Assembly: GCA_025937835.1 (NCBI GenBank)
Contig: JAICQO010000011.1
Location: 1-64,000 of the forward strand
Length of the DNA stretch: 64,000 nucleotides
Reading direction: 5' to 3'
From: Polyangiaceae bacterium
GTDB taxonomy: Bacteria > Myxococcota_A > Polyangia > Polyangiales > Polyangiaceae
Below, in pieces: positions 1 through 9,062 of this stretch (position 1 is its first letter; the number at the start of each line of letters is the position of its first letter). A program made the translations under genes and the position numbers. The notes beneath the pieces are model-generated. The model was not told the origin of the DNA. It was given only the letters and a program-made list of their open reading frames with translations, and did not search any database.

Positions 1-447
1 GATCTGGAGGCTCGCCTGGTTCTGCGGCAGCGTTTCACCCGGACGGGTGTACTCGGTGCGATCCATGCAGAACGCCATCGGCTCACGCGAGGCGGACTTG
101 CAGCGCGCGGGACGCTCGTACACTCCGCAGCGCGCGAAGGGACTCTCGGGCGGGTCGAGCCAGGTGCGGCAGGTGTGGACGACGTCGGGGCAGTAATCGC
201 CGACGACGGCGGCCATGCCTTCGGGACAGGGTGGCTCGGGCACGGGGGGCTTCGGCTCGGGCGCTGGCGGGGGCGTTGAGGACGCGGGAAGCGCTTGCGG
301 CGCGGGCGCAGAGACGACCGGCGCGGCGCGCGTGGCTCGCGCCAGCGGCGATTCGACACGCGCCCGCGGGCGCGGCACCTCGAGCCGAACCCCGAACAAG
401 GCGTAGCCGAGGAACACGCCGAGCGCCCCTGCCAGCGTGCGCCGCAC
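1..447 (-). CDS. SUMF1/formylglycine-generating-enzyme family protein, N-terminal part only
   Basis: Only about 149 residues are visible because the gene leaves the window at base 1. Read from a GTG at 447, it begins with a hydrophobic anchor or signal (TLAGALGVFLGYALFG), then an Ala/Pro-rich linker, then a Cys-rich segment (CPEGMAAVVGDYC, RTWLDPP, FCMDRTEYTRPGE). That segment is the usual entry into the formylglycine-generating-enzyme fold in exported myxobacterial proteins. The family includes sulfatase-activating oxygenases but also many non-catalytic C-type-lectin-like members. The residues that would tell them apart lie outside the window, so enzymatic activity cannot be judged. It follows the isoaspartate methyltransferase gene by 32 nt on the same strand and is probably co-transcribed. 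The start is uncertain because no strong ribosome-binding site is seen. Confidence 0.7.
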   Translation of the reverse strand, partial: MRRTLAGALGVFLGYALFGVRLEVPRPRARVESPLARATRAAPVVSAPAPQALPASSTPPPAPEPKPPVPEPPCPEGMAAVVGDYCPDVVHTCRTWLDPPESPFARCGVYERPARCKSASREPMAFCMDRTEYTRPGETLPQNQASLQI

Positions 448-479
448 GACGAGCCCGCGCCGCGCCGCGCCGCGCCGAC

Positions 480-1238
480 TCAGGGCGCCCCCGCGTCCCC
501 CAGAAACGGCACGAAGCGGACCTCGGCCAGCGAGCTGCGTTCGAAGCTCGCTGGGTCGCGACCGGGTCGCCGCCGAACGTATAAAGCCAGCTCCTGCACG
601 CCGCCTTCCGGACCTACAGGGATAACCAGCCGGCCACCGAGGGCCAACTGATCGAGCAACGGCTCGGGGACGCGCTCGGGCGCAGCGGTGACGACGATCA
701 CGTCGAATGGCTGAGCTTCGGGCCAGCCGGCGTAGCCGTCCCCTGTGCGGAGCTCGACGCGGTAGCCGAGGGCTCTCAGGTTCTTGGCCGCAAACTCGGC
801 GAGCTCGGGCAGGTATTCGATGCTGTAGACGCGGCCACACAGCTCCGCGAGCACGGCCGCCTGGTAGCCGCTGCCCGTGCCGACTTCGAGGCAACGCGCG
901 CCGGGCTCGGGAGCCGCGGCTTCGGTCATGGCCGCGACGATGTACGGCTGGCTGATGGTCTGACCCCAGCCGATCGGCAGCGGCCGGTCGCTGTACGCCG
1001 AGCCCGCGAGCGAGGGCGGGACGAAGCGGTGCCGGGGAACGCGGCGCAGGGCCTCGAGCACGCGCGGCGCTTTCACGCCGCGGGCGGCTATGGTTTCACG
1101 CACCATGTGCTCGCGAGCCGCTTGCCGCTCACCGAAGGCCGCTGGCAGCGGCTGGACCCCTGCGCTGCGGCGCTCGGGCTCGCGCCGGCAGCCCAAGCTC
1201 GCGGCGAGCAAGCACAGCAGCAGCGCGAGGTGCGGCAT
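480..1238 (-). CDS. pcm: Protein-L-isoaspartate O-methyltransferase-like lipoprotein
   Basis: 252 residues. PCMT enzymes transfer methyl from S-adenosylmethionine to isoaspartyl residues in damaged proteins. The hallmark GQTISQPYIVA (about 92-102) and the SAM loop LEVGTGSGYQ (about 117-126) are present, followed by the usual IEY acidic strand and the VTAAPERVPEPLLDQL region. Unlike the cytosolic enzyme it starts with a hydrophobic export signal (MPHLALLLCLLAASLGC) that could be lipidated at Cys17, so it probably repairs or modifies envelope proteins. The Cys motif is not a textbook lipobox. The ATG at 1238 lies just after the transpeptidase stop (1241), so the two genes are likely translated from one message. 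A much longer upstream reading is possible but would overlap the transpeptidase and lose the signal peptide. Confidence 0.88.
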   Translation of the reverse strand: MPHLALLLCLLAASLGCRREPERRSAGVQPLPAAFGERQAAREHMVRETIAARGVKAPRVLEALRRVPRHRFVPPSLAGSAYSDRPLPIGWGQTISQPYIVAAMTEAAAPEPGARCLEVGTGSGYQAAVLAELCGRVYSIEYLPELAEFAAKNLRALGYRVELRTGDGYAGWPEAQPFDVIVVTAAPERVPEPLLDQLALGGRLVIPVGPEGGVQELALYVRRRPGRDPASFERSSLAEVRFVPFLGDAGAP

Positions 1239-1240
1239 GC

Positions 1241-3076
1241 TCACTCCCGAACCACGATCGTCGTCCCCTGCCCCATGTCGCTGCCGACGTTGATGCCGTG
1301 CCAGCCCTCGGGCACGGGCGGATCGGTCCAGCGGAACACGACGCGCGCGTCGATTGGCGCGAGGTTCACGCAGCCGTGGCTGCGCGGGACGCCGAACACG
1401 TCGTGCCAATACGCGCCGTGCAGCGCGTAACCCGCGGCAAAGTACTGGATCCACGGCACGTCGCGGAGCTCGAAGCCGGATGCGCCGCGGCGCACGGTGA
1501 TCCCGTACTCCGGATCGCGGCCCTTCTCGACGTTGGCGAGACGGCGCTTGTCGTCGTCGTCGAGGCGCTCACCCCGCGACACGGCCTGCTTCAAGCGCGC
1601 GATCGTGGCCTGGGCGTTGGCCGTGGCGCCGGTCGGTCGCGAGCGGCTGCCGCCGGACACCGTCGAGTTTTCCTCCGAGTCCATGGCGGCTGCGATGTGC
1701 TTGCTCTGGAGCCGGAACTCACCGCGGATGGTCGACAGCGTGGTCTTCGGATCGCCGAGGCCGTCGCGTCCGGTGGACACCATGGTCGCGTAAACCGGGC
1801 GCTTGCCCTCGTACAGCACCAGGGTTTGCTGGGTGATAGAGATGTCGATCCATTTCTCGCCCTTGGCAGCGACCTCCGGGTAATCGGGCGGCAGGTCGAC
1901 CACCGACAGATCGCGCGCGCGCAGCCACTCGGTCTTGCTCTTCGAGGTCTGATAGAAGCGCTCGCCGGCTTCGATCCGCGCCTTGCCACTGAGCGGCACG
2001 ATCGCGCGGCGGGGCACGGCCTCCGACTTCCTGGCTTCGTCCTTGCCCTTGATCAGGTGGTAAGTGGTCGCGTTGTCGGGCTTCACCCACGCGAACGGCA
2101 TCGGGAAGCCGCTGCCGAGCTCGACGCCGTGGAACGGCGAGCCCGTGTCGGGTTTGACCTTCGTCGTCGGGATCAGCCGCAGGTCGACGGTGACGGCGAA
2201 GCGGCGCTCGAGGCCCTCCCGCTCCGTCATGAAGGCACCAACGAACGACAGGCCCGTCTTGCGCCGCACGCGATCCGCGAAGTAGCTGCTCTCCGGCACT
2301 TCGAAGCCGGAAACGTTGGGGATCGAGCGGCCGTTGCCCTCCAGCCAGAACGGGATCGGATCGTTCGGCCCTTCTCCGCCGAACAGCTCATTTTCACTGA
2401 GCGCGGTCGACGGGCGGAACCCCGGCGCCGGTTCGAGCCCCGGTCGGGGGAAGCCGCGGCGATCGAGCGGCACGTCGTTGGAACCGAGGATTACGCTTTG
2501 GACCTCGGCCTTGTGCTCCTTGTACCAGACGAGGTGCTCCTCGAGCTTGAACTCGCCCTTGCTCTGCTCGGCGCGGCTCGGGATCCGCAGATACTGCGGG
2601 GAGGTGGCGCGAACGAAGCCGTACTTGTACGGCAACGGCTTGGAAAGGTCCGGACGTTTGCGCGCCGCGCGGGCGAGCGGGCTCTCCACGTCGATCGTGG
2701 CGTCGTCGCCGCACACGTAACCCATCGGGTAGATGCGATAAAAGCCCGCTTTACAGCCTGTGCCTTTGGTGGGCTCGGGGTCACGCTGCACGACGCCGCC
2801 GAGGCGGATGTATCCGAGCCGGCGAGAGCCCGTGTCGGCGAGCTTGTAGACCGTGGTGGCGATCGTGGTGGCGGCGAGCTTCGGGGCGTTCGAGGGGGCC
2901 TCGGTGTCGAGCTCGCCGTGATCGACGTACAGGTTCGAGGCGGGCAGCGGCGTCGACGCCGACGGCGCCGCGCGGAGCTCGCCCTTGGCAGCCGGCGCCT
3001 TGTCACGGCAGCCGGCGGCGACAGTCAAAGCCGCGCCGAGACCCAGGGCGGCAAAGCGGAGCTCGTGAGCCAGCAC
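1241..3076 (-). CDS. L,D-transpeptidase (YkuD domain) lipoprotein
   Basis: 611 residues, exported. The N-terminus has a signal ending LTVAAGC, a plausible lipidation site. The catalytic YkuD domain is at the C-terminal end, with His553 (ALHGAYWH) and the signature SHGCVN carrying nucleophile Cys569. This family makes 3-3 crosslinks in peptidoglycan or attaches proteins to it. The roughly 370 residues before it are not recognised. They contain the segment [17 protein letters not shown] and further beta-rich sequence, possibly a substrate-binding module. It is the first gene of the minus-strand set leading into the methyltransferase and SUMF1 genes, and its upstream region (3077-3147) is shared with the divergent thiS. 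The family call is sure; the substrate is not. Confidence 0.9.
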   Translation of the reverse strand: MLAHELRFAALGLGAALTVAAGCRDKAPAAKGELRAAPSASTPLPASNLYVDHGELDTEAPSNAPKLAATTIATTVYKLADTGSRRLGYIRLGGVVQRDPEPTKGTGCKAGFYRIYPMGYVCGDDATIDVESPLARAARKRPDLSKPLPYKYGFVRATSPQYLRIPSRAEQSKGEFKLEEHLVWYKEHKAEVQSVILGSNDVPLDRRGFPRPGLEPAPGFRPSTALSENELFGGEGPNDPIPFWLEGNGRSIPNVSGFEVPESSYFADRVRRKTGLSFVGAFMTEREGLERRFAVTVDLRLIPTTKVKPDTGSPFHGVELGSGFPMPFAWVKPDNATTYHLIKGKDEARKSEAVPRRAIVPLSGKARIEAGERFYQTSKSKTEWLRARDLSVVDLPPDYPEVAAKGEKWIDISITQQTLVLYEGKRPVYATMVSTGRDGLGDPKTTLSTIRGEFRLQSKHIAAAMDSEENSTVSGGSRSRPTGATANAQATIARLKQAVSRGERLDDDDKRRLANVEKGRDPEYGITVRRGASGFELRDVPWIQYFAAGYALHGAYWHDVFGVPRSHGCVNLAPIDARVVFRWTDPPVPEGWHGINVGSDMGQGTTIVVRE

Positions 3077-3147
3077 GTCCAGCGTCTTATCGCTTGTGCC
3101 TCGGAGATCAAGCCCCGGCCGAGAAACGCGCTAGGCTCGGCCTGTCC

Positions 3148-3348
3148 ATGCAGCTCACGATCAACGGCCAGCGAAGAGAGGTCCCCGACGGGCTCACCGT
3201 TCGCGGGCTGATCGAACACCTGGGCCTCACCGAAGGCCCCGTGGCGGTGGAGAAGAATCGGGCCGTCGTGCCGCGCGCGGAACACGCGCAAGTGGCGCTC
3301 GCGGCGGACGACGTGCTCGAGATCGTGCACTTCGTCGGGGGCGGCTAG
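3148..3348 (+). CDS. thiS: Thiamine-biosynthesis sulfur carrier ThiS
   Basis: 66 residues, the normal length. ThiS is a ubiquitin-fold protein whose C-terminal Gly-Gly is adenylated by ThiF and converted to a thiocarboxylate that supplies sulfur for the thiazole of thiamine. The start [15 protein letters not shown] is typical and the protein ends FVGGG, so the Gly-Gly is free at the end. The gene stands alone: no thiG, thiF or thiO lies beside it. An E1-like enzyme is encoded 11 kb downstream and might serve it too (inference). Its stop shares the palindrome CTAG with the stop of the convergent carbonic anhydrase gene. A MoaD-like role is possible, but the sequence is closer to ThiS. Confidence 0.85.
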   Translation: MQLTINGQRREVPDGLTVRGLIEHLGLTEGPVAVEKNRAVVPRAEHAQVALAADDVLEIVHFVGGG

Positions 3349-3869
3349 CGCTGCTCTTCGCGGTGGCGTGCGGCGAGCCCCACGTAGCGCGCGGCGAGCA
3401 GCCGCCCTTCTTCGCATTCGGCCGGCGTGAGCTCGCGGATCACGCGGGCCGGGCGCCCGAGGGCCAACCGCCGCGGCGGGATCTCGACGCCGGCCGCCAC
3501 CAGCGAGCCCGCGCCGATCCAGGACTGTTCGCCGATCACGGCGTTGTCCAAGAGGATCGAGCCCATGCCGATCAGCGCGCCGGAGCGGATGCGCGCGCCG
3601 TGCACGATCACGCCGTGCCCGACGGTGACGTCTTCTTCGATCTCGGCGTTGGATAGATCCGTCGTCATGTGTACGACGGAGGCGTCCTGGACGTTGGAGC
3701 GGGCGCCGATTCGGATGTAGCCGACGTCTGCTCGAAGCACGGAGCCGAACCAGACGCTCGCGTCGTCGCCGAGCTCGACGTCGCCGACGACCGCGGCGGT
3801 TTCAGCCAAAAACACCCGACTACCGAGCCGCGGCGCCTTGCCGGCGTAGCCGCGCACGATCGCGCTCAC
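3345..3869 (-). CDS. Gamma-class carbonic anhydrase family protein
   Basis: 174 residues forming a left-handed beta-helix of hexapeptide repeats ([38 protein letters not shown]). Three histidines, His67, His85 and His90, have the spacing of the metal ligands of gamma carbonic anhydrases (the last pair five apart). The family includes YrdA and PaaY, which bind Zn or Fe; some hydrate CO2, and PaaY acts as a thioesterase. It starts at GTG 3869, overlapping the miaB stop by 4 nt, so it is translationally coupled to miaB. It converges on thiS. The fold and metal site are clear; activity is not proven by sequence. Confidence 0.9.
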   Translation of the reverse strand: MSAIVRGYAGKAPRLGSRVFLAETAAVVGDVELGDDASVWFGSVLRADVGYIRIGARSNVQDASVVHMTTDLSNAEIEEDVTVGHGVIVHGARIRSGALIGMGSILLDNAVIGEQSWIGAGSLVAAGVEIPPRRLALGRPARVIRELTPAECEEGRLLAARYVGLAARHREEQR

Positions 3870-5320
3870 GCCACCACCACCGGCAGGGCGCGGCGCTGCG
3901 GCGTCACGGGCAACGCGCGCTCCTTGGGCAGCTCCGACGCATCGACGAGCTTTCCGAACAGCGAGTTGTTGAAGGCCTGCTCGATCCGGATGCGCACGAG
4001 CAGCCCGATCGGATCGAGCCCCGGCGCTTCGAAGTGGACGATCTCGTTGCGCTGGGTGCGGCCGGTGAACGCCCCGCGCTTGTTGCGGCCCTCGACCAGC
4101 ACGGTCTCCTGGCCGCCGACGCGGCTCTCGAGGTGGCGCAGCCGGATCGCGTCGGAGAGCTCGAACAGGCGCAGCAAGCGCTCGGTCTTCTCCTGCTCCG
4201 GCACGTCGTCTTCCAGGTTCCGCGCGGGCGTGAACGGGCGCACCGAATATTTGAAGCCGAACAGCCCGGCGAACTGCACGTCGCGCACGAGCTCGAGCGT
4301 TTTCTGGAAGTCGTCCTCGGTTTCGCCCGGGAAACCCACGATCATGTCCGTCGACAGCGTGACGCCGGGCACCGCCTCCGCGAGCGCCGCGACGCGCTCC
4401 CGGTATTCGGCCACGCTGTAGCGCCGGAGCATGCGCCGCAGCACGCGGTCGCTCCCCGACTGCACCGGCAGGTGCACGTGACCCACGAGCGGGCGGAGCT
4501 CCGCGTGCGCGCGGATCAGCGAGCGCGTGAGGTGGCGCGGGTGCGGGCTCGTGTAGCGGAGGCGCTCGAGCTTCGGCACCTGCCGGACGATGCGCCGGAG
4601 CAGCGCCGCGAACTCGCTCTCGTCCTCCGCCGCGCGGCGCGGCGTCGTGTTCTGCCAGGGCGTGCCGGGAGCCTCGCGCTCGAGCGTCTGCTCGGGATCG
4701 CGGTAGCTGTTGACGGTCTGCCCGAGCAGCGTGACCTCACGCGCGCCGAGCTCGCACAGCTTCGAGATCTCGTCGACGATCTCGGCCGCCGGACGGTAGC
4801 GCTCGGGTCCGCGCGTGTGCGGAACGATGCAAAAAGAGCAGCGCTCGTTGCAGCCTTTCATCACGGTCACGAACGCGCTCGGATCCGCGCCGAGCGATCC
4901 GGGGTTCGCGGACAGAAACCGAGGCTCCTCCATGTCGAACCCGGTGAGCACGCGCTGGGGTGCGCCGAGCTCGATCTCCGCCAGAGCCTGACCGAGCTCG
5001 GCGATCCGGTCCGGCCCGAGGATCAGGTCAATTTGGGGCAGCCGTTTGAGCAGGCGTTCGCCTTCCTGCTGCGCCACGCAACCGGCAACCGCGATCACCA
5101 ACTCGGGCCGTTGGGCCTTGAGCATGCCGAGGCGCCCGACCTCGCTGCGCAATTTTTGCTCGGCTTTTTCGCGGACCGAACAGGTGTTGAGCAACACCAG
5201 ATCGGCCTGCTCCGGGCCGTCGCACGCCACATACCCCGACGCCTCGAGCAGCTCCGACATCCGCTCGGAGTCGTGCTGGTTCATCTGACACCCGAAGGTG
5301 ACGAGGTGGTAGCTCGGCAT
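3866..5320 (-). CDS. miaB: tRNA-2-methylthio-N6-dimethylallyladenosine synthase MiaB
   Basis: 484 residues. MiaB is a radical-SAM enzyme that adds a methylthio group to i6A37 of tRNAs. The N-terminal UPF0004 domain has the three cluster cysteines Cys11 (TFGCQMNQ), Cys47 (LLNTCSVREK) and Cys81. The radical-SAM motif is Cys157-Cys161-Cys164 (KGCNERCSFC), followed by the MiaB-type GQTVNSYRD. A C-terminal TRAM domain (about 420-470) binds tRNA. Between the GQTVNSYRD strand and the next helix there is an extra polar loop of about 25 residues not seen in the E. coli enzyme. The ATG at 5320 gives a normal N-terminus; a longer upstream reading adds only low-quality sequence. The gene overlaps the carbonic anhydrase start by 4 nt. 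Confidence 0.95.
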   Translation of the reverse strand: MPSYHLVTFGCQMNQHDSERMSELLEASGYVACDGPEQADLVLLNTCSVREKAEQKLRSEVGRLGMLKAQRPELVIAVAGCVAQQEGERLLKRLPQIDLILGPDRIAELGQALAEIELGAPQRVLTGFDMEEPRFLSANPGSLGADPSAFVTVMKGCNERCSFCIVPHTRGPERYRPAAEIVDEISKLCELGAREVTLLGQTVNSYRDPEQTLEREAPGTPWQNTTPRRAAEDESEFAALLRRIVRQVPKLERLRYTSPHPRHLTRSLIRAHAELRPLVGHVHLPVQSGSDRVLRRMLRRYSVAEYRERVAALAEAVPGVTLSTDMIVGFPGETEDDFQKTLELVRDVQFAGLFGFKYSVRPFTPARNLEDDVPEQEKTERLLRLFELSDAIRLRHLESRVGGQETVLVEGRNKRGAFTGRTQRNEIVHFEAPGLDPIGLLVRIRIEQAFNNSLFGKLVDASELPKERALPVTPQRRALPVVVA

Positions 5321-5484
5321 AGGCCCGGCGCAGCCTAGCGTCTCGTCGGCCGAACGCATGCGGAATTTCCAGGTTCTGCGAGACTGGCAGTCTGAGCAAA
5401 CCGCGTCTGGCAAAAGTGGCATTCGGCCCGCGGACCCGTCTAGACTGAGCGAATCGGGCCGTTGCCCCGGTCGCCTGGGATGCC

Positions 5485-7698
5485 GTGAACCCGAGCCCCG
5501 CCTCCCCCGCCCGCGAAGAGTCCGAGTCGCCATCGATCTCGGCGGGGCGGCCGTTCGCGCAGACGGCGGCGCGCGACGCCATCCGCAATCAGCGCCTCGA
5601 GAACGCGCGGACGCTGAACGCGATGCGCGTGGTGTTGCTGCTGTTCCCGCTGTTCGCGTTCTGGGTATTCGGGCGCGTCGTGGGCCTCGCCGAGTGGCGG
5701 AACGGCGACCTGGTGCTGCTCGGGCACATCGCGGGAGCCGTGGCGCTGTGGCAGCTCTCGCGCCGCTCGGAGCGGGTCGCGCTCGGGTCGGCCTACGCGC
5801 CTGCCGTGCTGGACGTCCCCGCGTTCGCCGCGCTCGAATTCACGCTGCTCGAAGCGGCGCCGAACCCCGCCGAGCTCGTCTCCTTCGAGACCGCGACGAT
5901 GATGATCGTGGTCGCGGCAGCGGCGCTGTGGATGACCGTGCCGCCGATCGTGCTCGCGTCGCTCACGGCCGCATTGTGTCAGGGCGCGCTGCAGCTCTTG
6001 ACCGGCAGCGACTCGAGCATCTTCGCCAGCACCGCGCTGGTGTTCGGCGCACAAGCCACCGTCTGCGGCTACGGCGCGGTGCGCTTGCGGATGCTGGTCG
6101 AAAAAGCCGCCCTCGGCAGCTTCGAGCTCCGGCGCGTCGAGGAATCGCTGATCAGCGAGCGCGAGCGACTCGAACGGCGCCTGCGCGCCTATCGCTTGAA
6201 CTTCCACCAGTTGATGGAGGACTGGCCCGACGCGAGCTTCGTTCACCGCGATAGCCGGATGGCCCGAGCCAGCCGGCAATTCGCGGAGTGGCTCGGATAC
6301 ACGCAGGCCGAGCTCGCGGGGCGCTCGCTGTCCGAGCTGGTCCACGCCGATGATCTCGCAGCGCTCGCCGAACACCGCAGGACCTCCGCGCCCTGCGAGG
6401 TGCGGTTCTTGACCAAGAGCGGCGAGCCGCGACCCGCCGAGCTCAGCTCGCGCTCGGTCACGCTCGACGGCGCGCCGCAAATGCTGACGGTGGCGCGCGA
6501 TCTGACCGAGCGCCGCGCGCTGCAAGGCCAGCTGATGGCGGCCGACCGCATGGCGTCCATGGGCTTGCTCGCCGCCGGCGTCGCTCACGAGATCAACACG
6601 CCCCTGGCCGTGATAGCCGCGAACCTGTCGCACCTCGAGAGCGCACGACACAAGGCGGGCCCGGAGGCCACGCGCGAGTTCGAGGAAGCACTCGCCGACG
6701 CGGTCGAGGCCACCCGGCGCGTGCGTGAGATCGTCACCGACCTGCGGCTGTTCTCGCGCGGCAACGAGGACCGGGGCAAGGCCGTGTCCGTGCGGGACGC
6801 CCTCGAGTCGGCGCTGCGACTCGCCTGGAACGAGATCCGTCACCGCGCGCGGCTCGAGTGCGACTTCGCGCCCATGCCGGACGTGCTCGCCAGCGAATCG
6901 CGGCTCGGCCAGGTGTTCTTGAACCTGCTCACCAACGCCGCCCACGCGATCCCGGAGGGGCAGCTCGACGCCCACCGGATCACCGTCCGCGCCGGAACCG
7001 ACGCTTCGGGCTGGGCCTTCGTGGAGGTCGAAGACTCGGGCTCGGGCATTCCCGACGAGCTGCGCGAGCGGGTCTTCGACCCCTTCTTCACGACCAAACC
7101 CGTCGGGGTGGGAACCGGGCTCGGTCTGGCGATCTGCCGGCGGATCGTGGCCGACATCGGCGGCCGCATCGAGGTCACGAGCGAGCCCGGGCGCGGTAGC
7201 CGTTTCCGGGTGCTGATGCCGCCGACGGACGTGCCGCGGCAAGCGGTCGCACAGGTCCCCGAACAGGCCGGAGTCGCGCGCGGCAAGGTGCTGGTCGTGG
7301 ACGACGACCCGGCGATCTGTCGCACCGTGAAGCGCGTGCTCGGGGTCGATCACGACGTGTGCGCCTACACCCATGCATCGGAGGCCCTGACCGAGGTTGC
7401 GAAGGGGTCGTACGACCTCGTGCTCTGCGATTTGATGATGCCCGTGATGACCGGTCTCGAGTTCTATGCACGGCTGCAGCAGCTCTCGCCGGAGCGGGCT
7501 GAGCGGATCGTGTTCCTGAGCGGTGGCGCGCTCAGCATCGAGGCCCGGGCGCTCGCGGAACGGATGCCCGGCCGCTTCGTGGAGAAGCCGTTCGACGTGA
7601 ACGCGCTGCGAGCCCTCGTCAACCACCGCATCGCCGCGTCGCGCCGCCCAAACTCGGTTTATCCGTGGAGCTCGCGCTCGGTCAAGAGCGCGAGTTAG
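5485..7698 (+). CDS. Hybrid sensor histidine kinase with PAS and receiver domains
   Basis: 737 residues from GTG 5485. The order is membrane-embedded sensor (about 45-205, several hydrophobic helices such as VVLLLFPLFAFWVFG), PAS domain (about 235-335), HisKA dimerisation helix with phospho-acceptor His368 in AAGVAHEINTPLAV, HATPase domain (N-box NLLTNAAHAI near 478, G1 DSGSGIPDE near 518, G2 GVGTGLGLAI near 542), and a C-terminal receiver (about 600-715) with acceptor Asp649 in LVLCDLMMP. The missing periplasmic loop suggests it senses a membrane or cytoplasmic signal. No separate response regulator or DNA-binding output gene is adjacent, so phosphate probably passes to a distant partner or the receiver gates the kinase. 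It diverges from miaB across a 164-nt gap. Confidence 0.92.
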   Translation: MNPSPASPAREESESPSISAGRPFAQTAARDAIRNQRLENARTLNAMRVVLLLFPLFAFWVFGRVVGLAEWRNGDLVLLGHIAGAVALWQLSRRSERVALGSAYAPAVLDVPAFAALEFTLLEAAPNPAELVSFETATMMIVVAAAALWMTVPPIVLASLTAALCQGALQLLTGSDSSIFASTALVFGAQATVCGYGAVRLRMLVEKAALGSFELRRVEESLISERERLERRLRAYRLNFHQLMEDWPDASFVHRDSRMARASRQFAEWLGYTQAELAGRSLSELVHADDLAALAEHRRTSAPCEVRFLTKSGEPRPAELSSRSVTLDGAPQMLTVARDLTERRALQGQLMAADRMASMGLLAAGVAHEINTPLAVIAANLSHLESARHKAGPEATREFEEALADAVEATRRVREIVTDLRLFSRGNEDRGKAVSVRDALESALRLAWNEIRHRARLECDFAPMPDVLASESRLGQVFLNLLTNAAHAIPEGQLDAHRITVRAGTDASGWAFVEVEDSGSGIPDELRERVFDPFFTTKPVGVGTGLGLAICRRIVADIGGRIEVTSEPGRGSRFRVLMPPTDVPRQAVAQVPEQAGVARGKVLVVDDDPAICRTVKRVLGVDHDVCAYTHASEALTEVAKGSYDLVLCDLMMPVMTGLEFYARLQQLSPERAERIVFLSGGALSIEARALAERMPGRFVEKPFDVNALRALVNHRIAASRRPNSVYPWSSRSVKSAS

Positions 7699-7744
7699 GC
7701 GCACTACTAGCTCCGGGCCACCAAATCGCAGTAGAGAGGGGGAC

Positions 7745-8878
7745 ATGATGGAGACCCGTGTCCGCTCACGTTCGTTTTCGAAGCTGCCGGCATTCGCGCT
7801 CGGCGCACTGATTCTGGCTCTGGGCACGGAGGCTCTGGCCAAGCCGGGAACGCACCCGGTCGTGGTATCGACCTGGGATACGCGCGCTTCGAACGTGCTG
7901 CTCCAGTACCGCAAGGGGTTCCTCGACGACGGTAGCTTCAACTCCTTCACGTACAACGCGAACTTCAGCGCCACGAGCGGCAAGCTCGGCGCGCAATTCG
8001 GTATTCACTACGTGAACTACGACGAACCGGGGGATGCGCCGAAGCAACACGGGCTCTCCGGTTCGGCGACGGCCGTCTTCAACTTCCCGGTCGGCGAGCG
8101 CTACGACAACGGGCTATCCCGACTGGGGATTGGCCTCTACTTCGGCAGCGCGCCCACGGCGCTGATCAGCGGCGAGCGCAATTACCTGTCGATCCCGTTC
8201 TTGTTCGGCTTCGGCGTGCCCGTCACTCCGCACAAGCGCTTCACCATCACTCCGTGGCTCGAGCTCTCGCCAGGCGTGAACCTCGACACGGTGATCCACG
8301 ATTACTCCTTCGAGAACGAGAACTACGAGGACTACCTGAACGAGAACGGCGAGATCGAGCTCACGCGGGACGACGTCGAGCGCGTGCTGTCGGACTCCGT
8401 GGATCTCGACGTCTCGGTCTCGGCAGGCGCGCGAGCGGGCCTCGATTTCGCGCTGCACGCGTCGGATCTGGTCGATTTTACCGCCAACTTGACGCTGTCT
8501 TCGGTCGGCACGGCCTTCAAGGGCGAGCGCGTCATCTACGTGGGTGGTGGCCTGGTTTGGCGCTGGGACGACATCGTGCCGGCCGTGCTGCCGCCGGAAA
8601 AGCGACTCCAGAGCGAGAGCTGCGACGACATCGAGACGCGCTTCCGCTCGTGCCCGAACCGTAGCCGCTGGAAGGCACCGGAAGAGCTCGAGAACACGCC
8701 GCCCTTACCGGTGCCGCCGGTGCAGCCGGTTCCGCCGGCACCCGCGCCGACGGCCACGCCGCCCGTCTCTGCTCCGCCGCCCCCGCCGGCAACGGACGCT
8801 CCGCCGCCTCCCGCACCTTTAGGACCTCTAGGGACAGAGCCGCCTCCCGCCGGAGCGCCTGCGCCGGCCACACCGTAA
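7745..8878 (+). CDS. Outer-membrane beta-barrel-like protein with proline-rich tail
   Basis: 377 residues. The start ATGATG follows a purine-rich ribosome-binding stretch (gagaggggg). A signal peptide (about 1-33, ALGALILALGTEALA) precedes roughly 250 residues of alternating aromatic and small residues (NVLLQYRKGFLDDGSF, LGIGLYFG, SIPFLFGFGVP, VIYVGGGLVWRW) typical of an outer-membrane barrel of 8-12 strands. A pair of cysteines (SESCDDIETRFRSCPN) follows, then a Pro/Ala tail (about 312-377) that may span peptidoglycan. No enzyme motif is seen. It lies 46 nt after the histidine kinase gene and may be its co-transcribed partner or target (inference). No specific family is recognised. Confidence 0.75.
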   Translation: MMETRVRSRSFSKLPAFALGALILALGTEALAKPGTHPVVVSTWDTRASNVLLQYRKGFLDDGSFNSFTYNANFSATSGKLGAQFGIHYVNYDEPGDAPKQHGLSGSATAVFNFPVGERYDNGLSRLGIGLYFGSAPTALISGERNYLSIPFLFGFGVPVTPHKRFTITPWLELSPGVNLDTVIHDYSFENENYEDYLNENGEIELTRDDVERVLSDSVDLDVSVSAGARAGLDFALHASDLVDFTANLTLSSVGTAFKGERVIYVGGGLVWRWDDIVPAVLPPEKRLQSESCDDIETRFRSCPNRSRWKAPEELENTPPLPVPPVQPVPPAPAPTATPPVSAPPPPPATDAPPPPAPLGPLGTEPPPAGAPAPATP

Positions 8879-8893
8879 TCGTCCGTGGTGCAC

Positions 8894-8922
8894 TTGCCGG
8901 ATCGAGGCGAGTGCCCTATTCT
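8894..8922 (+). promoter_or_regulatory. Candidate sigma-70-type promoter for the 27-codon ORF
   Basis: TTGCCG (8894-8899) and TATTCT (8917-8922) are separated by exactly 17 nt. They lie 30 nt upstream of a small ORF with a strong Shine-Dalgarno sequence (GGGAGGT). In this GC-rich context such AT-rich hexamers are uncommon. Read from sequence only. Confidence 0.5.
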
Positions 8923-8952
8923 TTCTTTCTCCCGTTGACCGGGAGGTCCTTC

Positions 8953-9036
8953 ATGGCAGTCACTCGAGCATTCCAGCGCCCCATGCCCCTCGTCGGCAAG
9001 GTCGCGGCGTCGCCGGTGGCAGTCATGGACTGCTGA
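8953..9036 (+). CDS. 27-residue peptide of unknown function
   Basis: The ATG is 6 nt after GGGAGGT, one of the best ribosome-binding sites in the window. The peptide MAVTRAFQRPMPLVGKVAAS continues PVAVMDC and ends with a C-terminal Cys. It is flanked by its own promoter-like site upstream, a 7-bp hairpin starting at its stop codon, and a rho-independent-like terminator, so it looks like a complete short transcription unit. It could be a secreted or modified peptide exported by the MATE transporter encoded 150 nt downstream, a leader peptide controlling read-through into that gene, or an ORF on a small RNA. No known peptide family is recognised. Confidence 0.45.
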   Translation: MAVTRAFQRPMPLVGKVAASPVAVMDC

Positions 9037-9054
9037 CGAAGCACTCAGCTTCGT
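9036..9054 (+). promoter_or_regulatory. 7-bp stem-loop at the stop codon of the small ORF
   Basis: ACGAAGC (9036-9042) pairs perfectly with GCTTCGT (9048-9054) around an ACTCA loop. It begins on the last base of the TGA stop, so a ribosome terminating there would cover its left arm. That placement is what an attenuator would need, but no alternative pairing was worked out. Confidence 0.4.
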
Positions 9055-9062
9055 AGCTAGAG

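Noticed and set aside
1239-1454. N-terminal extension of the isoaspartate methyltransferase
   Set aside because: It overlaps the transpeptidase gene and replaces a clean signal peptide with Arg-rich sequence.
5388-5450. Sigma-54-like TGGCA...GCA sites upstream of the histidine kinase
   Set aside because: The GG and GC dinucleotides are eight rather than ten bases apart.
5440-7983. An 847-codon minus-strand frame opposite the histidine kinase
   Set aside because: The kinase domains on the plus strand are complete; the antisense product has no motifs.
8532-8873. Minus-strand Gly/Val-rich frames opposite the proline-rich tail
   Set aside because: They are the complement of the Pro/Ala-rich tail codons of the outer-membrane protein.
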